Source: Clostridiales bacterium VE202-01
Lineage (GTDB): Bacteria; Bacillota_I; Bacilli_A; Erysipelotrichales; Coprobacillaceae
Reading direction: 5' to 3'
Assembly: GCA_000508865.1 (NCBI GenBank)
Contig: BAHP02000002.1
Coordinates: forward strand, 1 to 64,000
DNA length: 64,000 bases
The notes below the pieces were generated by a model that saw only the letters and a program-made list of their open reading frames with translations, had not been told where the DNA came from and did not search any database. The position numbers and the translations under genes are program-made. Positions 8,004-17,659 of the stretch are shown here, in pieces. Positions within the stretch are counted from its first letter, which is position 1. Each line of letters starts with the position of its first letter.

Positions 8004-9057
8004 AGTCCTAAAATTTGGGGGTACATCTTTACGTGATAAAAAAACAATTGATTCAGTAATTGAAATAATAAAAAAACATTTAGATCATAAATTAGTAATA
8101 GTTGTAAGTGCGATGGGGCGCTATCCCGATCCTTATGCTACGGATACTTTAAAAGAGTTAGTTTCCTGGCAATTATCTTTTGATGAATATAGTCGGATCG
8201 TCAGTTGTGGCGAAACGATCAGCAGCGTTGTTTTATCAAGTGAATTAAAGAAACAAGATATAAAAGCTATTTCACTTTCATCTTTACAAGCTGGTTTAAA
8301 AGTTAAAGGGCATCGTTTTGTTGATTTTAATAAGAAAAAAGTAACGGAATATTTAGAAAAATATGATGTTGTCATAATTCCCGGGTTTCAAGGAGTAGAT
8401 AAATTTAAAAATGTTCGTATTTTAGAAAAAGGCGACAGTGATTATAGTGCTGTTTATATTGCGCGAAGAATGAATTTAGATGAAGTTTATATATATAGCG
8501 ATGTTTGCGGTATATATACAGGAGATCCTAAATATATCAATGGAGCTCGTTTAATTAAACATGTAGGGTATCGCCAGGCATTGGATCTAGCGAAACATAA
8601 AGCTCGGATAATCTGTTATAAAGCTCTTTTAGAGGGGTATAAAAAAGATGGCTTCAAAATTAATTTACGTTCTATTTATAATGGGAATATTGGTACTTTA
8701 ATTAATCATGATGATACTAAAATAAAAACGATGTCAATTGATTTTAATTATTGGCTGATTCGTTTTGATGAAGAAATCAGCAAAAAAGATTTTAATTATT
8801 TATATGATAAATATGAAAATGATTATCTTATTTTAGAAGAAGATCTTCATAAATTGACGAGCAGATATACAAAAATCGACGCTTATACAAAAGTTCATTT
8901 TGTTGGTTGTGAATTAGAAAATGATGATATTTATCGAAACTTTTTAGAAAAATTTGCGCTTACTTCTACTAAAGAAGTAGATAGTTATTATGTTAAGGTC
9001 AAGATGCAAAAACAAGATCTTAATTTATTGCATGATTTAATTGTTTTAAGTGATTAA
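7996..9057 (+). CDS. dapG: Aspartokinase (DapG-like)
   Basis: Phosphorylates aspartate, the first step toward diaminopimelate, lysine and dipicolinate. 353 residues, shorter than typical 400-residue enzymes. The kinase half is clear: KFGGTSLRDKKTI, VVVSAMGR, GETISSVVLSSEL, GFQGVDKF, KGDSDYSAVYIARRM and SDVCGIYTGDP. The C-terminal ACT region (about residue 250 on) is short and divergent, so lysine feedback may be altered. B. subtilis has spoVFA-spoVFB-asd-dapG-dapA; here asd and dapA are missing and the kinase overlaps dpaB by 8 bases. Confidence 0.92.
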   Translation: MYRVLKFGGTSLRDKKTIDSVIEIIKKHLDHKLVIVVSAMGRYPDPYATDTLKELVSWQLSFDEYSRIVSCGETISSVVLSSELKKQDIKAISLSSLQAGLKVKGHRFVDFNKKKVTEYLEKYDVVIIPGFQGVDKFKNVRILEKGDSDYSAVYIARRMNLDEVYIYSDVCGIYTGDPKYINGARLIKHVGYRQALDLAKHKARIICYKALLEGYKKDGFKINLRSIYNGNIGTLINHDDTKIKTMSIDFNYWLIRFDEEISKKDFNYLYDKYENDYLILEEDLHKLTSRYTKIDAYTKVHFVGCELENDDIYRNFLEKFALTSTKEVDSYYVKVKMQKQDLNLLHDLIVLSD

Positions 9058-9091
9058 AAGTGTAGTTTTATTAATTTGAAATCATAAAAAT

Positions 9092-9137
9092 AAAATGTTG
9101 GAAGGAGGTATTGATGTACATCGTTCTAACATTTTTT
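9092..9137 (+). terminator. Terminator of the dpaA-dpaB-dapG operon
   Basis: AAAATGTTGGAA (9092-9103) pairs with TTCTAACATTTT (9124-9135), with one G-T pair, over a 20-nt loop. T's follow. The loop contains the palindrome GATGTACATC and a ribosome-site-like GGAGG. Confidence 0.65.
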
Positions 9138-9267
9138 AATTATAATAGATGAAAGATCTTATATAAGTTCCAATAATTTCTAGTAATATTACAAAGAAAC
9201 GGCTTAAGATCAGGGTTTTGCGAATCCTTGATCCAAATTAATTATGTTATCAAATTTCAATAAATTA

Positions 9268-10248
9268 TTAAAGATTAGGATTTGAATACATAAAGATGGT
9301 ATTTAATCCTGATATAGAAGTTAATTTAAGTTCTCCATACAAACAAATCGGTAACTGCCTGTTGTTTTTGAATCTTCTATCAGGTTCACCTGATTTGTTT
9401 ACATATTTCCAAGTTTGAGCAACGACTTGGGAATCTTTTGGTATTCCATTACTTTCAATAAAACGTGTTGTATAAGTTGAAAAAGCAATATCAGAATAGT
9501 TTAATACATCGATTTTGTTGCCTTGAATTAAAAATAATTTATCAGGTAAAAATAATAACGTTTCTTTTCCTGCTTTGAATGATGCGATTTGCAGATTCGT
9601 TTTAAATGGAAAAGGTGCTTTCGTGCTGGCTTTGCAAGTTGTTCGATTAACGGTATTGCTTGCACCAGAAGTATATTTTTTATTAATAACTTTACTTGTC
9701 TGCATAATTCTCCAAACTTTTGCAGACTCAGTAATCTTAATCATAGGTTTAATTCTTTCATCAACTAAAGATTGCTGATCAGTGTCAATATTGTACTCTA
9801 AATTAATGGTACCTTTGATTTTAACAAAAATTTTAAGAATTAAGAAAAATATTGAAAATAAAAATAAAATTGGAAAACCAAAACTTAAAATCAAAGAGAT
9901 CCAAAAGCCAATATTAGCCAGCTTGTTTAATCTCAATGCTTTGCTGGCAAATTTACACATAGTTCTTAATTCCTCAGAAACTATTTCAGATGCAACAACA
10001 TTTACGATATTTCGTGTATCATAATGATTGTTATCAATTGATGGTAAAGGTTGTTGTGAATCAGGTGTAGTATCATACCTTGAATTATTTATATTATTTT
10101 TGTCTGCTTCATAAACATATGATGTATCTGTTGCAATTTTGGTAAAGCGATGATCATTTATATTCCAACTATAGCCAATTCCTGATTTATTTAAGTTGAT
10201 TTTAAAACAACCACCTAAGTTGATAATTTTTCTATATCGAAATCCCAT
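9268..10248 (-). CDS. DUF4236 domain membrane protein
   Basis: 326 residues. The N-terminal DUF4236 motif MGFRYRKIINLGG with FKINLNKSGIGYSW covers residues 1-29. A polar linker follows, then a hydrophobic hairpin (LANIGFWISLILSFGFPI and FLFSIFFLILKIFV, about residues 110-145), then a soluble C-terminal domain of predicted strands. The start at 10248 is preferred over one 17 codons upstream because AAGGAGAAG lies just before it and the family begins at MGFR. It is leftward, wedged between dapG and rnjB, which are close neighbours in B. subtilis, so it is probably an insertion into that block. Function unknown. Confidence 0.8.
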   Translation of the reverse strand: MGFRYRKIINLGGCFKINLNKSGIGYSWNINDHRFTKIATDTSYVYEADKNNINNSRYDTTPDSQQPLPSIDNNHYDTRNIVNVVASEIVSEELRTMCKFASKALRLNKLANIGFWISLILSFGFPILFLFSIFFLILKIFVKIKGTINLEYNIDTDQQSLVDERIKPMIKITESAKVWRIMQTSKVINKKYTSGASNTVNRTTCKASTKAPFPFKTNLQIASFKAGKETLLFLPDKLFLIQGNKIDVLNYSDIAFSTYTTRFIESNGIPKDSQVVAQTWKYVNKSGEPDRRFKNNRQLPICLYGELKLTSISGLNTIFMYSNPNL

Positions 10249-10724
10249 TTTTTGCTTCTCCTTTATAATCTGAATCATATTCCTCAGATATATTTTCATG
10301 TTCCTTTCCCACTTTTTTCTATTTATAGAATAGCAAAGCCAGTTATCTTCGTCAATTGTTAAAAATGGCGGATTTAATTTGTTATTTATAAGTATAATGG
10401 CTTTGATTATATGATAGATAAAATAGAAAAAGTAATTTTTTATAAAATATTTCTTTATATTTGTTTATCTTCTATTTCCTTTGCTATTTTTAAATCATTA
10501 TATGTATGAGAGAAAAATATCGCTATTTTTTAGTATAAATAAATTTAATGGGTATAATTTTATTAAAAGTATTGAAAAGAGTCAGTAATTTTATTTTTTC
10601 TTTTTCTTTAAATTTTGTTACAATATTTTTAGAAAGTATTAGCCAAGTGCATTATGTTGTGGTAATATATTAGAGATTGTTTTTTACACATGCTTGAAAT
10701 AATAAAATAATAAAGGAGGAAAAA
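10249..10724. other. Divergent intergenic region, no gene supported
   Basis: 476 bases between the leftward DUF4236 gene and rnjB. Very AT-rich. Two rightward TATAAT boxes (10393-10398 and 10554-10559) lack a good -35. A weak 32-codon ORF from ATG 10411 has no ribosome site. AAAGGAGG before 10725 serves rnjB. Confidence 0.6.
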
Positions 10725-12419
10725 ATGAGAAAAGATATTGTAAAGATTTTACCTCTTGGCGGACAAGCTGAAATGGGTAAAAGTATGTACTGTATTGAAA
10801 TAAAAGACAAAATTTTTATTTTAGATGCTGGCTTTAGGTTTCCAGAAATCAATAAATTAGGAGTAGATATCATCATTCCTAGTTTTGATTATTTAAAAGA
10901 AAATGAAGAACGAATCGTAGCAATCATTGTTACTCATGGACATGATGATGTAATGGCGGCGTTACCATATTTATTAGAGAGTGTCAATGTTCCTGTATAT
11001 GCACCAACTTTAACTGCTGATTTGATTGATCAAATGATGAAACGTCATAAAAAACATAATAATTTAAAACTTAATTATCAGCTTATAAAAGTTAAACGTA
11101 ATGATTCAATTAATATTGCAGGAGTACCAGTAGAATTTTTCCCTGTTACTCATTCTATTCCTGGAAGTGTTGGTGTCGCATTGTGGACAAGAGATGGTTA
11201 TATCGTCTATAGTGGTGAGTTTATCATTGATTTTGGTGCTCCAGAAGGTTTTAGATGTGATATTCAAAAAATGATGGAAATTGGCAAAAAAGGTGTTTTA
11301 GTATTGTTGTGTGAATCATCATATTCTAAAAATACTGGCTATACTTCTCCAAAACATAAATTAACTGAAAAAATTGATAATATCTTTGAAGATAGCGAAG
11401 GACGGATCATTATTTCATCCTATGCTCAAAACATTTTTAGAACAAAAGAAATCGTTGAATTAACAAAAAAATATAAACGTAAGATCGTTTTTTATGGTCG
11501 TGATAAGTACGATAGTACAAACAGTATCGTAAGGATCGGGCAGCATTTGAAAAAAGCTGTAATCAAAGTACCTAAAGAGATAATTGGATTTTCTACTGAT
11601 ATTGGTAAAAAAGGCATTGATGATAATTTAGTAATTTTGCTAAGTGGTAAGCCGCAGCGTATATATCATGATATTAGTGATATCATTGATGGTGGTGATG
11701 AGTATTTAAAACTTAATGAAAATGATACTTTTATCGTAGCATCTCCAGTAATTCCAGGAACTGAAAAGATTGCCAATAAAGCAATCAATGAATTGTATAA
11801 AACAGAATCTAAAATTCATGTTTTAAAAAATAAAGAGTTATTTTCAATGCATGCTTCTCAAGAAGATATTAAAGTAATTATTCAAATTTTCGATCCTACT
11901 TATTTTGTTCCAATTAAAGGTGAATATCAGCATTTCATTTCTAATATGGAAGTAGCTAAGAGTATGGGAATTGATGCGAAAAATATTCCGTTGATCGATA
12001 ACGGTGAATTCTTGAGTTTCAAAAATGGAAAATTAGAAGATTATCGTGATACAATTGAAGTCGAGGATGTAATGATCGATGGAATCGGTGTTGGTGATGT
12101 TGGTGATAAAGTTATTGATGATCGAATTCAGCTTTCAAATGATGGTGTAGTTATTATTGGTGTAACTATTGATAGTAATAGTCGTGAAATTATCGCTAAT
12201 ACTGATGTCCAGTCACGGGGATTTGTCTATTTGAGAGATTCTGAGCATATTATTAAAGGAATTGCGGATATTGCTGAAAAATGTGTTGAACAAATGAAAA
12301 ATGATCCTAATTTAGAAGCAATCGAAGTCCGTCAGGAAATCAAAGAAAAGTCTAATAAATTTATTGTTAAAGAAACCGGTAAAAAACCAGTTGTTTTACC
12401 AATTATTATCGAAATTTAA
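10725..12419 (+). CDS. rnjB: Ribonuclease J family protein, active site degenerate (RNase J2-like)
   Basis: 564 residues: metallo-beta-lactamase/beta-CASP domains, then the C-terminal RNase J domain (DVMIDGIGVGDVGDKVIDDR, SRGFVYLRDSEHII). Several metal ligands of active RNase J are changed. The HGHEDH motif is HGHDDV (last His to Val), the HTGDF motif reads YSGEF (Asp to Glu), and HGEYR reads KGEYQ (His to Lys). The GSQGEP loop is also lost. THSIP and the H of SMHASQED remain. B. subtilis rnjB (RNase J2) also has a weakened motif and sits between dapG/dapA and spoIIIE, as here. Its likely role is partner to an RNase J1 outside the window. Confidence 0.88.
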   Translation: MRKDIVKILPLGGQAEMGKSMYCIEIKDKIFILDAGFRFPEINKLGVDIIIPSFDYLKENEERIVAIIVTHGHDDVMAALPYLLESVNVPVYAPTLTADLIDQMMKRHKKHNNLKLNYQLIKVKRNDSINIAGVPVEFFPVTHSIPGSVGVALWTRDGYIVYSGEFIIDFGAPEGFRCDIQKMMEIGKKGVLVLLCESSYSKNTGYTSPKHKLTEKIDNIFEDSEGRIIISSYAQNIFRTKEIVELTKKYKRKIVFYGRDKYDSTNSIVRIGQHLKKAVIKVPKEIIGFSTDIGKKGIDDNLVILLSGKPQRIYHDISDIIDGGDEYLKLNENDTFIVASPVIPGTEKIANKAINELYKTESKIHVLKNKELFSMHASQEDIKVIIQIFDPTYFVPIKGEYQHFISNMEVAKSMGIDAKNIPLIDNGEFLSFKNGKLEDYRDTIEVEDVMIDGIGVGDVGDKVIDDRIQLSNDGVVIIGVTIDSNSREIIANTDVQSRGFVYLRDSEHIIKGIADIAEKCVEQMKNDPNLEAIEVRQEIKEKSNKFIVKETGKKPVVLPIIIEI

Positions 12420-12440
12420 GCAAGTCTAACTTGCTTTTTT
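12419..12440 (+). terminator. Terminator of rnjB
   Basis: AGCAAG (12419-12424), loop TCTAA, CTTGCT (12430-12435), then T's. Confidence 0.8.
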
Positions 12441-12499
12441 CTTTGGCTAAAACAGATGGTTATGTTATAATGGTTGAGTTAGAGTAGGGAGTGTGAGTC

Positions 12500-14754
12500 A
12501 TGGCTAAAACAAGTCGTTCAAAAAAATCTAAACAAGAACAACTTAGTGAAGATTTAAAAGTTAGAATCATTGCTGCTGTAGGATTGTTTTTAACGATCGT
12601 TGCAACGTTAAAGCTAGGGTTAATAGGAGTGCAGCTAAATTTTTTATGTACATACATATTAGGTAATTTTGTAGGAATTGGTTATGTGGCATTGATCCTA
12701 GTTAGTATATATGTAATTTATCACGCGAAATTACCTCGTTTTAATGGTCCTAACGCCATTGGTTTCTACTTGTTATCGGGAGCAGTTTTAACATTTATGT
12801 CTTCACTTAGTGATAATAATATGACCGGAATGAAAGTTATTGACCAATATATTCAACAAGCCCCATGTAACCGTGGTGGTTTTATCGGAGCCTTATTATA
12901 CGGATTATTAAGTGCTTTGTTTGATAAAACAGGAGCAATCATCGCCTCTGGCTTTGTCTTAGTGATTTCTTTGGCATTATTGGGAAGTAAATTTTATCTT
13001 GAACAGCGAAAAAAGAAACAAACAACTTCTAAAAAGAAGAAAAACAAAGAAAAAACACAAAGCAAATTTATTGATTTCTTTACTAAAAAAAGAGATATTG
13101 CTTTTTTTCCTGATGACATATTTGAAATAGATGACAAAAAACCAGAAAAGAAAACATCAGCACGGATCCATACAGCTCATCTAGAAGAAGATGACAGCAT
13201 TCCTTCAGCTATGGAATTTGATGAAAAATCAATGACTTTAGAAATCAAAGAAAAAGAACCTAAGATACATGATAATGACAGTTTAAAAACAAAGCAGAAA
13301 ATCAATAAAAATTATCGTCTACCAGCATTATCACTATTAAAAAATCCAACTTCCAAAAAATCCGGTGATAATAAAGATAATGCTTTAAAAAAAGCCGAAG
13401 CCTTGACTAATGTTCTTCATGAATTTGGTGTTAATGCTTCCATTAGCGATATTTTTATCGGGCCATCTGTTACTAAATACGAATTAAAGCTCGAAACGGG
13501 AATCAGAGTCAATAAAATCATTCAGTTACAAGATGATATAAAATTAGCTTTAGCGGCAAAAGATATTCGTATTGAAGCTCCAATTCCCGGTAAACCAGCA
13601 GTTGGGGTAGAAATTCCTAACAGCGTTGCAACTACAGTTACTTTTAAAGAGGTTATTAAAGATATTCCTAAAGAACTACAGGCAAATAAGCTTTTGGTTC
13701 CTTTAGGAAAAGACGTTAGTGGAAAAACGATTTATGCTCAATTAAATAAAATGCCGCATTTACTGATTGCTGGAGCAACCGGAAGTGGTAAATCTGTTTG
13801 TATCAATACAATTATTTGCAGTATTTTAATGCGGGCCAGACCCGATGAAGTTAAATTTATTTTGGTCGATCCTAAAAAGTAGAATTAGCTAATTATAATG
13901 GGATTCCGCATCTATTAGCTCCGGTCGTGACCGATCCTAAAAAAGCAGCTGCGGTTTTACAAGAAGTAGTTGTAGAAATGGAACGACGTTATGATTTGTT
14001 TGCTGAAGCTAATGTTAGAAATATTGAAGGCTATAACAGCTATATCCATAAAAAGAATGAGACTTTAGCTTTAGATGAACAGTTAGAATTTTTACCATTT
14101 CATGTTATTATTTTAGATGAGGTAGCTGATTTAATGATGGTTGCCAGTAAACAAGTTGAAGACTGTATCATGCGAATAGCCCAAATGGCTAGAGCTGCGG
14201 GAATTCATTTGATCGTAGCTACCCAAAGACCTTCAACTGATATCATTACGGGAGTTATTAAAGCCAATATTCCTTCAAGAATTGCTTTTGCAGTATCATC
14301 AGGAATCGATTCACGAACTATTTTAGATACCTCAGGGGCTGAAAAACTGCTTGGTAAAGGCGATATGCTCTTTTCTCCAATGGGTTCAAGTTCACCAGTT
14401 CGGGTTCAAGGTGCGTTTGTATCTGATGAAGAAGTTAATGCGATAACTCATCATACAGCCAGCCAGCAGGAAGCTAATTATGATGAAAAATATATTAATG
14501 TTAAATTGAACACCACTTCGATGAGTGCAGCTTCAAAAGAAGAAGAGGAAGATGAAGAATACGAAATGTGTCGCAGTTTTGTTATCAGTGTTCAAAAGGC
14601 TAGTACTTCATTGTTGCAAAGACAATTTAGAATTGGTTATAATAAAGCAGCTCGAATCATTGATCAATTAGAAGCTGATGGTGTAATTGGGCCTCAAATC
14701 GGCTCAAAACCTCGTGAAGTATATATTCGCGGTTATCAAGAAGAAGATGTCTAA
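12500..14754 (+). pseudogene. spoIIIE: DNA translocase SpoIIIE/FtsK, frameshifted
   Basis: Hexameric ATP-driven DNA pump that clears chromosomes through the division or sporulation septum. 751 residues if repaired. Four membrane segments lie in the first 175 residues, followed by a charged linker (to about 290). The motor has Walker A LIAGATGSGKSVCINT and Walker [13 protein letters not shown]. The C-terminal winged-helix gamma domain starts near [20 protein letters not shown]. The frame breaks at a five-A run (13874-13878) inside the motif [13 protein letters not shown]; one more A restores it. The position after rnjB and before ymfF-ymfH matches B. subtilis spoIIIE. Confidence 0.93.
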
Positions 14755-14769
14755 GCAGACATCTTTTTT
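14744..14769 (+). terminator. Terminator of spoIIIE
   Basis: AAGATGTCT (14744-14752), loop AAGC, AGACATCTT (14757-14765), then T's. The stem overlaps the stop codon. Confidence 0.85.
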
Positions 14770-14880
14770 GATCTTGGAAAATAATTATGAGTAGTATTTT
14801 ATCAAGAAAATATGGTTTTAATTTTATTTTTCAATTTTTAGTGTATAATATAGACATTAGATTTAAAGAAGGAGTGTCAT

Positions 14881-16143
14881 ATGAAAAAAAGTTATCAGTT
14901 ATCAGGATATACATTGCATGTAATTCCGACAAAGAAATTTAAGAATATAACGATGTCTTTAAAATTAGAAAATAAATTGACTAAAGAAAATGTCACAAAA
15001 AGATCATTATTGGCATTTATGTTAACTGGTGGAACTGAAGAATATCCATCAACACAAGCTTTATCTACCCATTTAGAAGATCTTTATGGGATGAACTTTG
15101 GAACTAATTTAGCGACTAAAGGATTATCACAAGTATTAAATATTTCCAGTGTTTGTATCAATGAGGCTTTTTTACCTTATCAAGAAGATTTATTAAAACA
15201 GCAAATCAAGTTATTTAATGATGTCCTTTATCATCCTAATGTTTTGAATGGTAAATTTGATGAGCAGACTTTTAATATCAAGAAAAAAGAGCTTAAAGAG
15301 CGTTTGATCGTTCAAAATGATGATAAATTTATGTATGGTCTAAATCAGTTATTTGTAAATATGGGTGAAGGGGGATTTTTATCAATCAGCAATAATGGTT
15401 ATATTGAAGAACTTGATAAAATCTCTAATGAAGAATTGTATCAGTATTTATTAGACTGTATAAAAAATGATGTAAAACATTTATATGTTGTTGGTGATGT
15501 TGATGAAAGTATTGTTGAAATATGCAAAGAAAATTTAAGTTTTGATCCTGCACCACATTTAAATGAAGTGGTAACAAATTTTAAATCGACAAAAAAAGAA
15601 GTTCTTGAAGTAATTGAAAGACAGGATGTAACGCAGGCAAAATTAAATCTTGGTTTTGTAGTAGATTGTAATTTTTTAGATGAAAGTACTTATGCCATGA
15701 CGGTTTTTAATGCTATTTTTGGTGGCTTTTCGCAATCAAGATTATTTAAAGTAGTCAGAGAAAAGCATAGTCTTTGTTATTATATTTCCTCTAGTTATGG
15801 TGCTTTTAGTGGCATCATGACAGTTAATGCCGGAATTGAGGGAAGTAATTATGAAAAGGCTAAACAGTTAATTATTGAAGAACTAGCTAAGATTCAAAAT
15901 GGTGATCTTAGTGACGATGAAATAGCTTTAGCTAAGTTAATGTTAAAAAGTTCCCTTATAAAAACAAAAGATGAACCAATGAGTTTAATTGCTTTAGCTT
16001 ATAATCGTGATTTAACTAACAAACAAGAAACAGATGATGAGTATCTTGAAAATATTTTAAATGTTACTAAAGAAGAAATTATTGCTGCAAGTAAAAAGGT
16101 TCATTTAGATACGATTTTCTTGCTTACAGGGAGTGATAAATAA
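14881..16143 (+). CDS. ymfF: M16 peptidase-like protein YmfF
   Basis: 420 residues of the insulinase/M16 family. The catalytic HxxEH is absent from its N-terminal half (family-like LLAFMLTGGTEEYPS and LEDLYGMNFGTNL are present), so it is probably the non-catalytic partner of the following gene. The substrate-binding segment VVREKHSLCYYISSSY (about residues 294-309) is typical. NCBI-style names link YmfF/YmfH to EF-P modification in Bacillus; that role is not shown here. AAGGAGTG precedes the start and an isolated TATAAT is at 14844. Its stop overlaps the ymfH start by one base. Confidence 0.88.
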   Translation: MKKSYQLSGYTLHVIPTKKFKNITMSLKLENKLTKENVTKRSLLAFMLTGGTEEYPSTQALSTHLEDLYGMNFGTNLATKGLSQVLNISSVCINEAFLPYQEDLLKQQIKLFNDVLYHPNVLNGKFDEQTFNIKKKELKERLIVQNDDKFMYGLNQLFVNMGEGGFLSISNNGYIEELDKISNEELYQYLLDCIKNDVKHLYVVGDVDESIVEICKENLSFDPAPHLNEVVTNFKSTKKEVLEVIERQDVTQAKLNLGFVVDCNFLDESTYAMTVFNAIFGGFSQSRLFKVVREKHSLCYYISSSYGAFSGIMTVNAGIEGSNYEKAKQLIIEELAKIQNGDLSDDEIALAKLMLKSSLIKTKDEPMSLIALAYNRDLTNKQETDDEYLENILNVTKEEIIAASKKVHLDTIFLLTGSDK

Positions 16144-17423
16144 TGGAAAAAATATATTTTGAAACTTTAAAAGAAACCTTATATCACGAAAAGATGGATA
16201 ATGGCTTAGAAGTTTATTTACTGCCAAAACCAGGTTTTGAAAAAACATACGGTTTATTTTCAACTAGATTTGGGGCAATCGATACGCGGTTTGTACCAAT
16301 CGGTCAAGAACAAATGATCAAAGTTGAAGATGGGATCGCTCACTTTCTTGAACATAAGATGTTTGATATGAATGGTAGTGATGCTTCTGATGAATTTGCT
16401 AAATTAGGAGCAAGTACTAATGCTTTTACTTCTTCAAGTCGAACTGCTTATTTATTTAGTACCACAGCTAATGAATATCCGTGTATTGAATTATTATTGG
16501 ACTTTGTTCAAAAATTAGAAATTACACCAGAAAGTGTTGAAAAAGAAAAAGGAATCATTGGTCAAGAAATTAAAATGTATGATGATGATCCTGACTGGAG
16601 AGTTTATTTCGGATCGATTCAAAATCTCTACAACAATCATCCCGTTGCAGTCGATATTGCTGGAACAGTAGAAACCGTTAATAATACTACTAAAGATATG
16701 TTAGAAATCTGTTACAATACTTTCTATCATCCAAGTAACATGATGATCTTTATCGTTGGTAATATTGAAGCTGATAAAGCGATGACAGTAATTAAAGAAA
16801 ATCAGGCTAAGAAAAATTTTGCACCAGCGAAACCTATTGTTTGTCAAAAAAATATTGAGCCATGCAATATCAAGATCAAAGAAAATGTTTTAACGATGGA
16901 TGTTGAAATGAATAAAATAATCGTTTCAATTAAAGTAAACGAAATCTTGAATGATCCTAAATTAAAAATCAGACGAGAATTAGCAATCAATCTTTTATTC
17001 GATTTATTATTTTCAAAAAGTGCTAAATTATATAATGACTGGTTAAATGAAGGAATTATCAATGATTCATTTAGTGCTAATTTTACCCAAGAACGTGATT
17101 ATGCATTTATTCAAATAGGTTGTGACTGTGATGATTATGAGACATTAAAGGATCATATACTTACTTTGATTCAAAATTTCCAAAATATCGAAATTTCAAA
17201 AAATGATTTTGAAAGAATCAAAAAGAAAAATATTGGTTTGTTCATTAATTTATTCAATGGACCTGAAAGCATTGCTAATTTATTTAGCCGTTATTATTTT
17301 GAAGGAATAATTGCGTTAGATTTAATCGATGAGATTGCTAAAATCACTCTTGATGATATTTATGATATGTTTAAATATTTTGACAGTGAATATACTAGTG
17401 TATGTATTGTTAAAAAAAAGTAA
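16143..17423 (+). CDS. ymfH: M16 zinc peptidase YmfH
   Basis: 426 residues. It carries the zinc motif HFLEHKMF (HxxEH, about residues 66-73) with downstream glutamates in EKEKGIIGQEIKMYDDDP, so it should be the active member of the YmfF-YmfH pair. HPVAVDIAGTVETV and FYHPSNMMIFIVGN are family-typical. It starts on the last base of the ymfF stop, so the two are translated together and probably form a heterodimer. Its substrate is unknown. Confidence 0.92.
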   Translation: MEKIYFETLKETLYHEKMDNGLEVYLLPKPGFEKTYGLFSTRFGAIDTRFVPIGQEQMIKVEDGIAHFLEHKMFDMNGSDASDEFAKLGASTNAFTSSSRTAYLFSTTANEYPCIELLLDFVQKLEITPESVEKEKGIIGQEIKMYDDDPDWRVYFGSIQNLYNNHPVAVDIAGTVETVNNTTKDMLEICYNTFYHPSNMMIFIVGNIEADKAMTVIKENQAKKNFAPAKPIVCQKNIEPCNIKIKENVLTMDVEMNKIIVSIKVNEILNDPKLKIRRELAINLLFDLLFSKSAKLYNDWLNEGIINDSFSANFTQERDYAFIQIGCDCDDYETLKDHILTLIQNFQNIEISKNDFERIKKKNIGLFINLFNGPESIANLFSRYYFEGIIALDLIDEIAKITLDDIYDMFKYFDSEYTSVCIVKKK

Positions 17424-17453
17424 AATATGTTAAATAACAGGTATTAATAATAG

Positions 17454-17481
17454 TTGACACTTGTCATGCTTATGTTATAAT
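17454..17481 (+). promoter_or_regulatory. Strong sigma-A promoter for the 6S RNA
   Basis: Perfect TTGACA (17454-17459), a 16-base spacer and perfect TATAAT (17476-17481). It is the best consensus promoter in the window, and no protein start follows closely. Confidence 0.85.
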
Positions 17482-17487
17482 AACTTT

Positions 17488-17647
17488 GGTTAGAGAGTAA
17501 ATAAATTTCCACATCATAGATAAGGGAGCCTGATTTAAATTGCGGTGTTGAAAACCTATCTTAGAATAGGGATCCTAAAGTGTATTTAAAGGTGCCCACC
17601 TGTACAAAACAGGGAAATATCTAAAACTCTCTACCTTTTTTTATACA
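17488..17647 (+). ncRNA. ssrS: Probable 6S RNA
   Basis: About 160 nt from a consensus promoter to a T7 tract. The two ends pair (GGTTAGAGAGT at 17488-17498 with ACTCTCTACC at 17626-17635, one bulge). This gives the closed rod with an open middle that mimics a promoter bubble and binds the sigma-A holoenzyme. Inside are hairpins CCTAT/ATAGG (17555-17570 region) and CCTGT/ACAGG (17599-17613 region). Motifs CCTGATTT and TGCGGTGTTG near the 5' side and GGTGCCCACCTG near the 3' side fit my memory of Firmicute 6S RNAs. The identity rests on structure and motif, not a covariance search. Confidence 0.7.
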
Positions 17648-17659
17648 AGGAGAAAGGCA

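Noticed and set aside
9114-9152. Twelve-codon ORF with a strong GGAGG site, as a leader peptide
   Set aside because: It lies in the loop and 3' arm of the terminator after dapG, and no gene follows on that strand.
9197-9240. Minus-strand hairpin after the DUF4236 gene as a terminator
   Set aside because: Only five perfect pairs plus a mismatch, and no T tract on that strand.
10411-10509. 32-codon ORF before rnjB
   Set aside because: No ribosome site, and its hydrophobic composition is expected of AT-rich DNA.
13874-13927. Programmed frameshift in spoIIIE (or the other ten split genes)
   Set aside because: No slippery heptamer with a following structure is common to the sites. A missing homopolymer base explains each.
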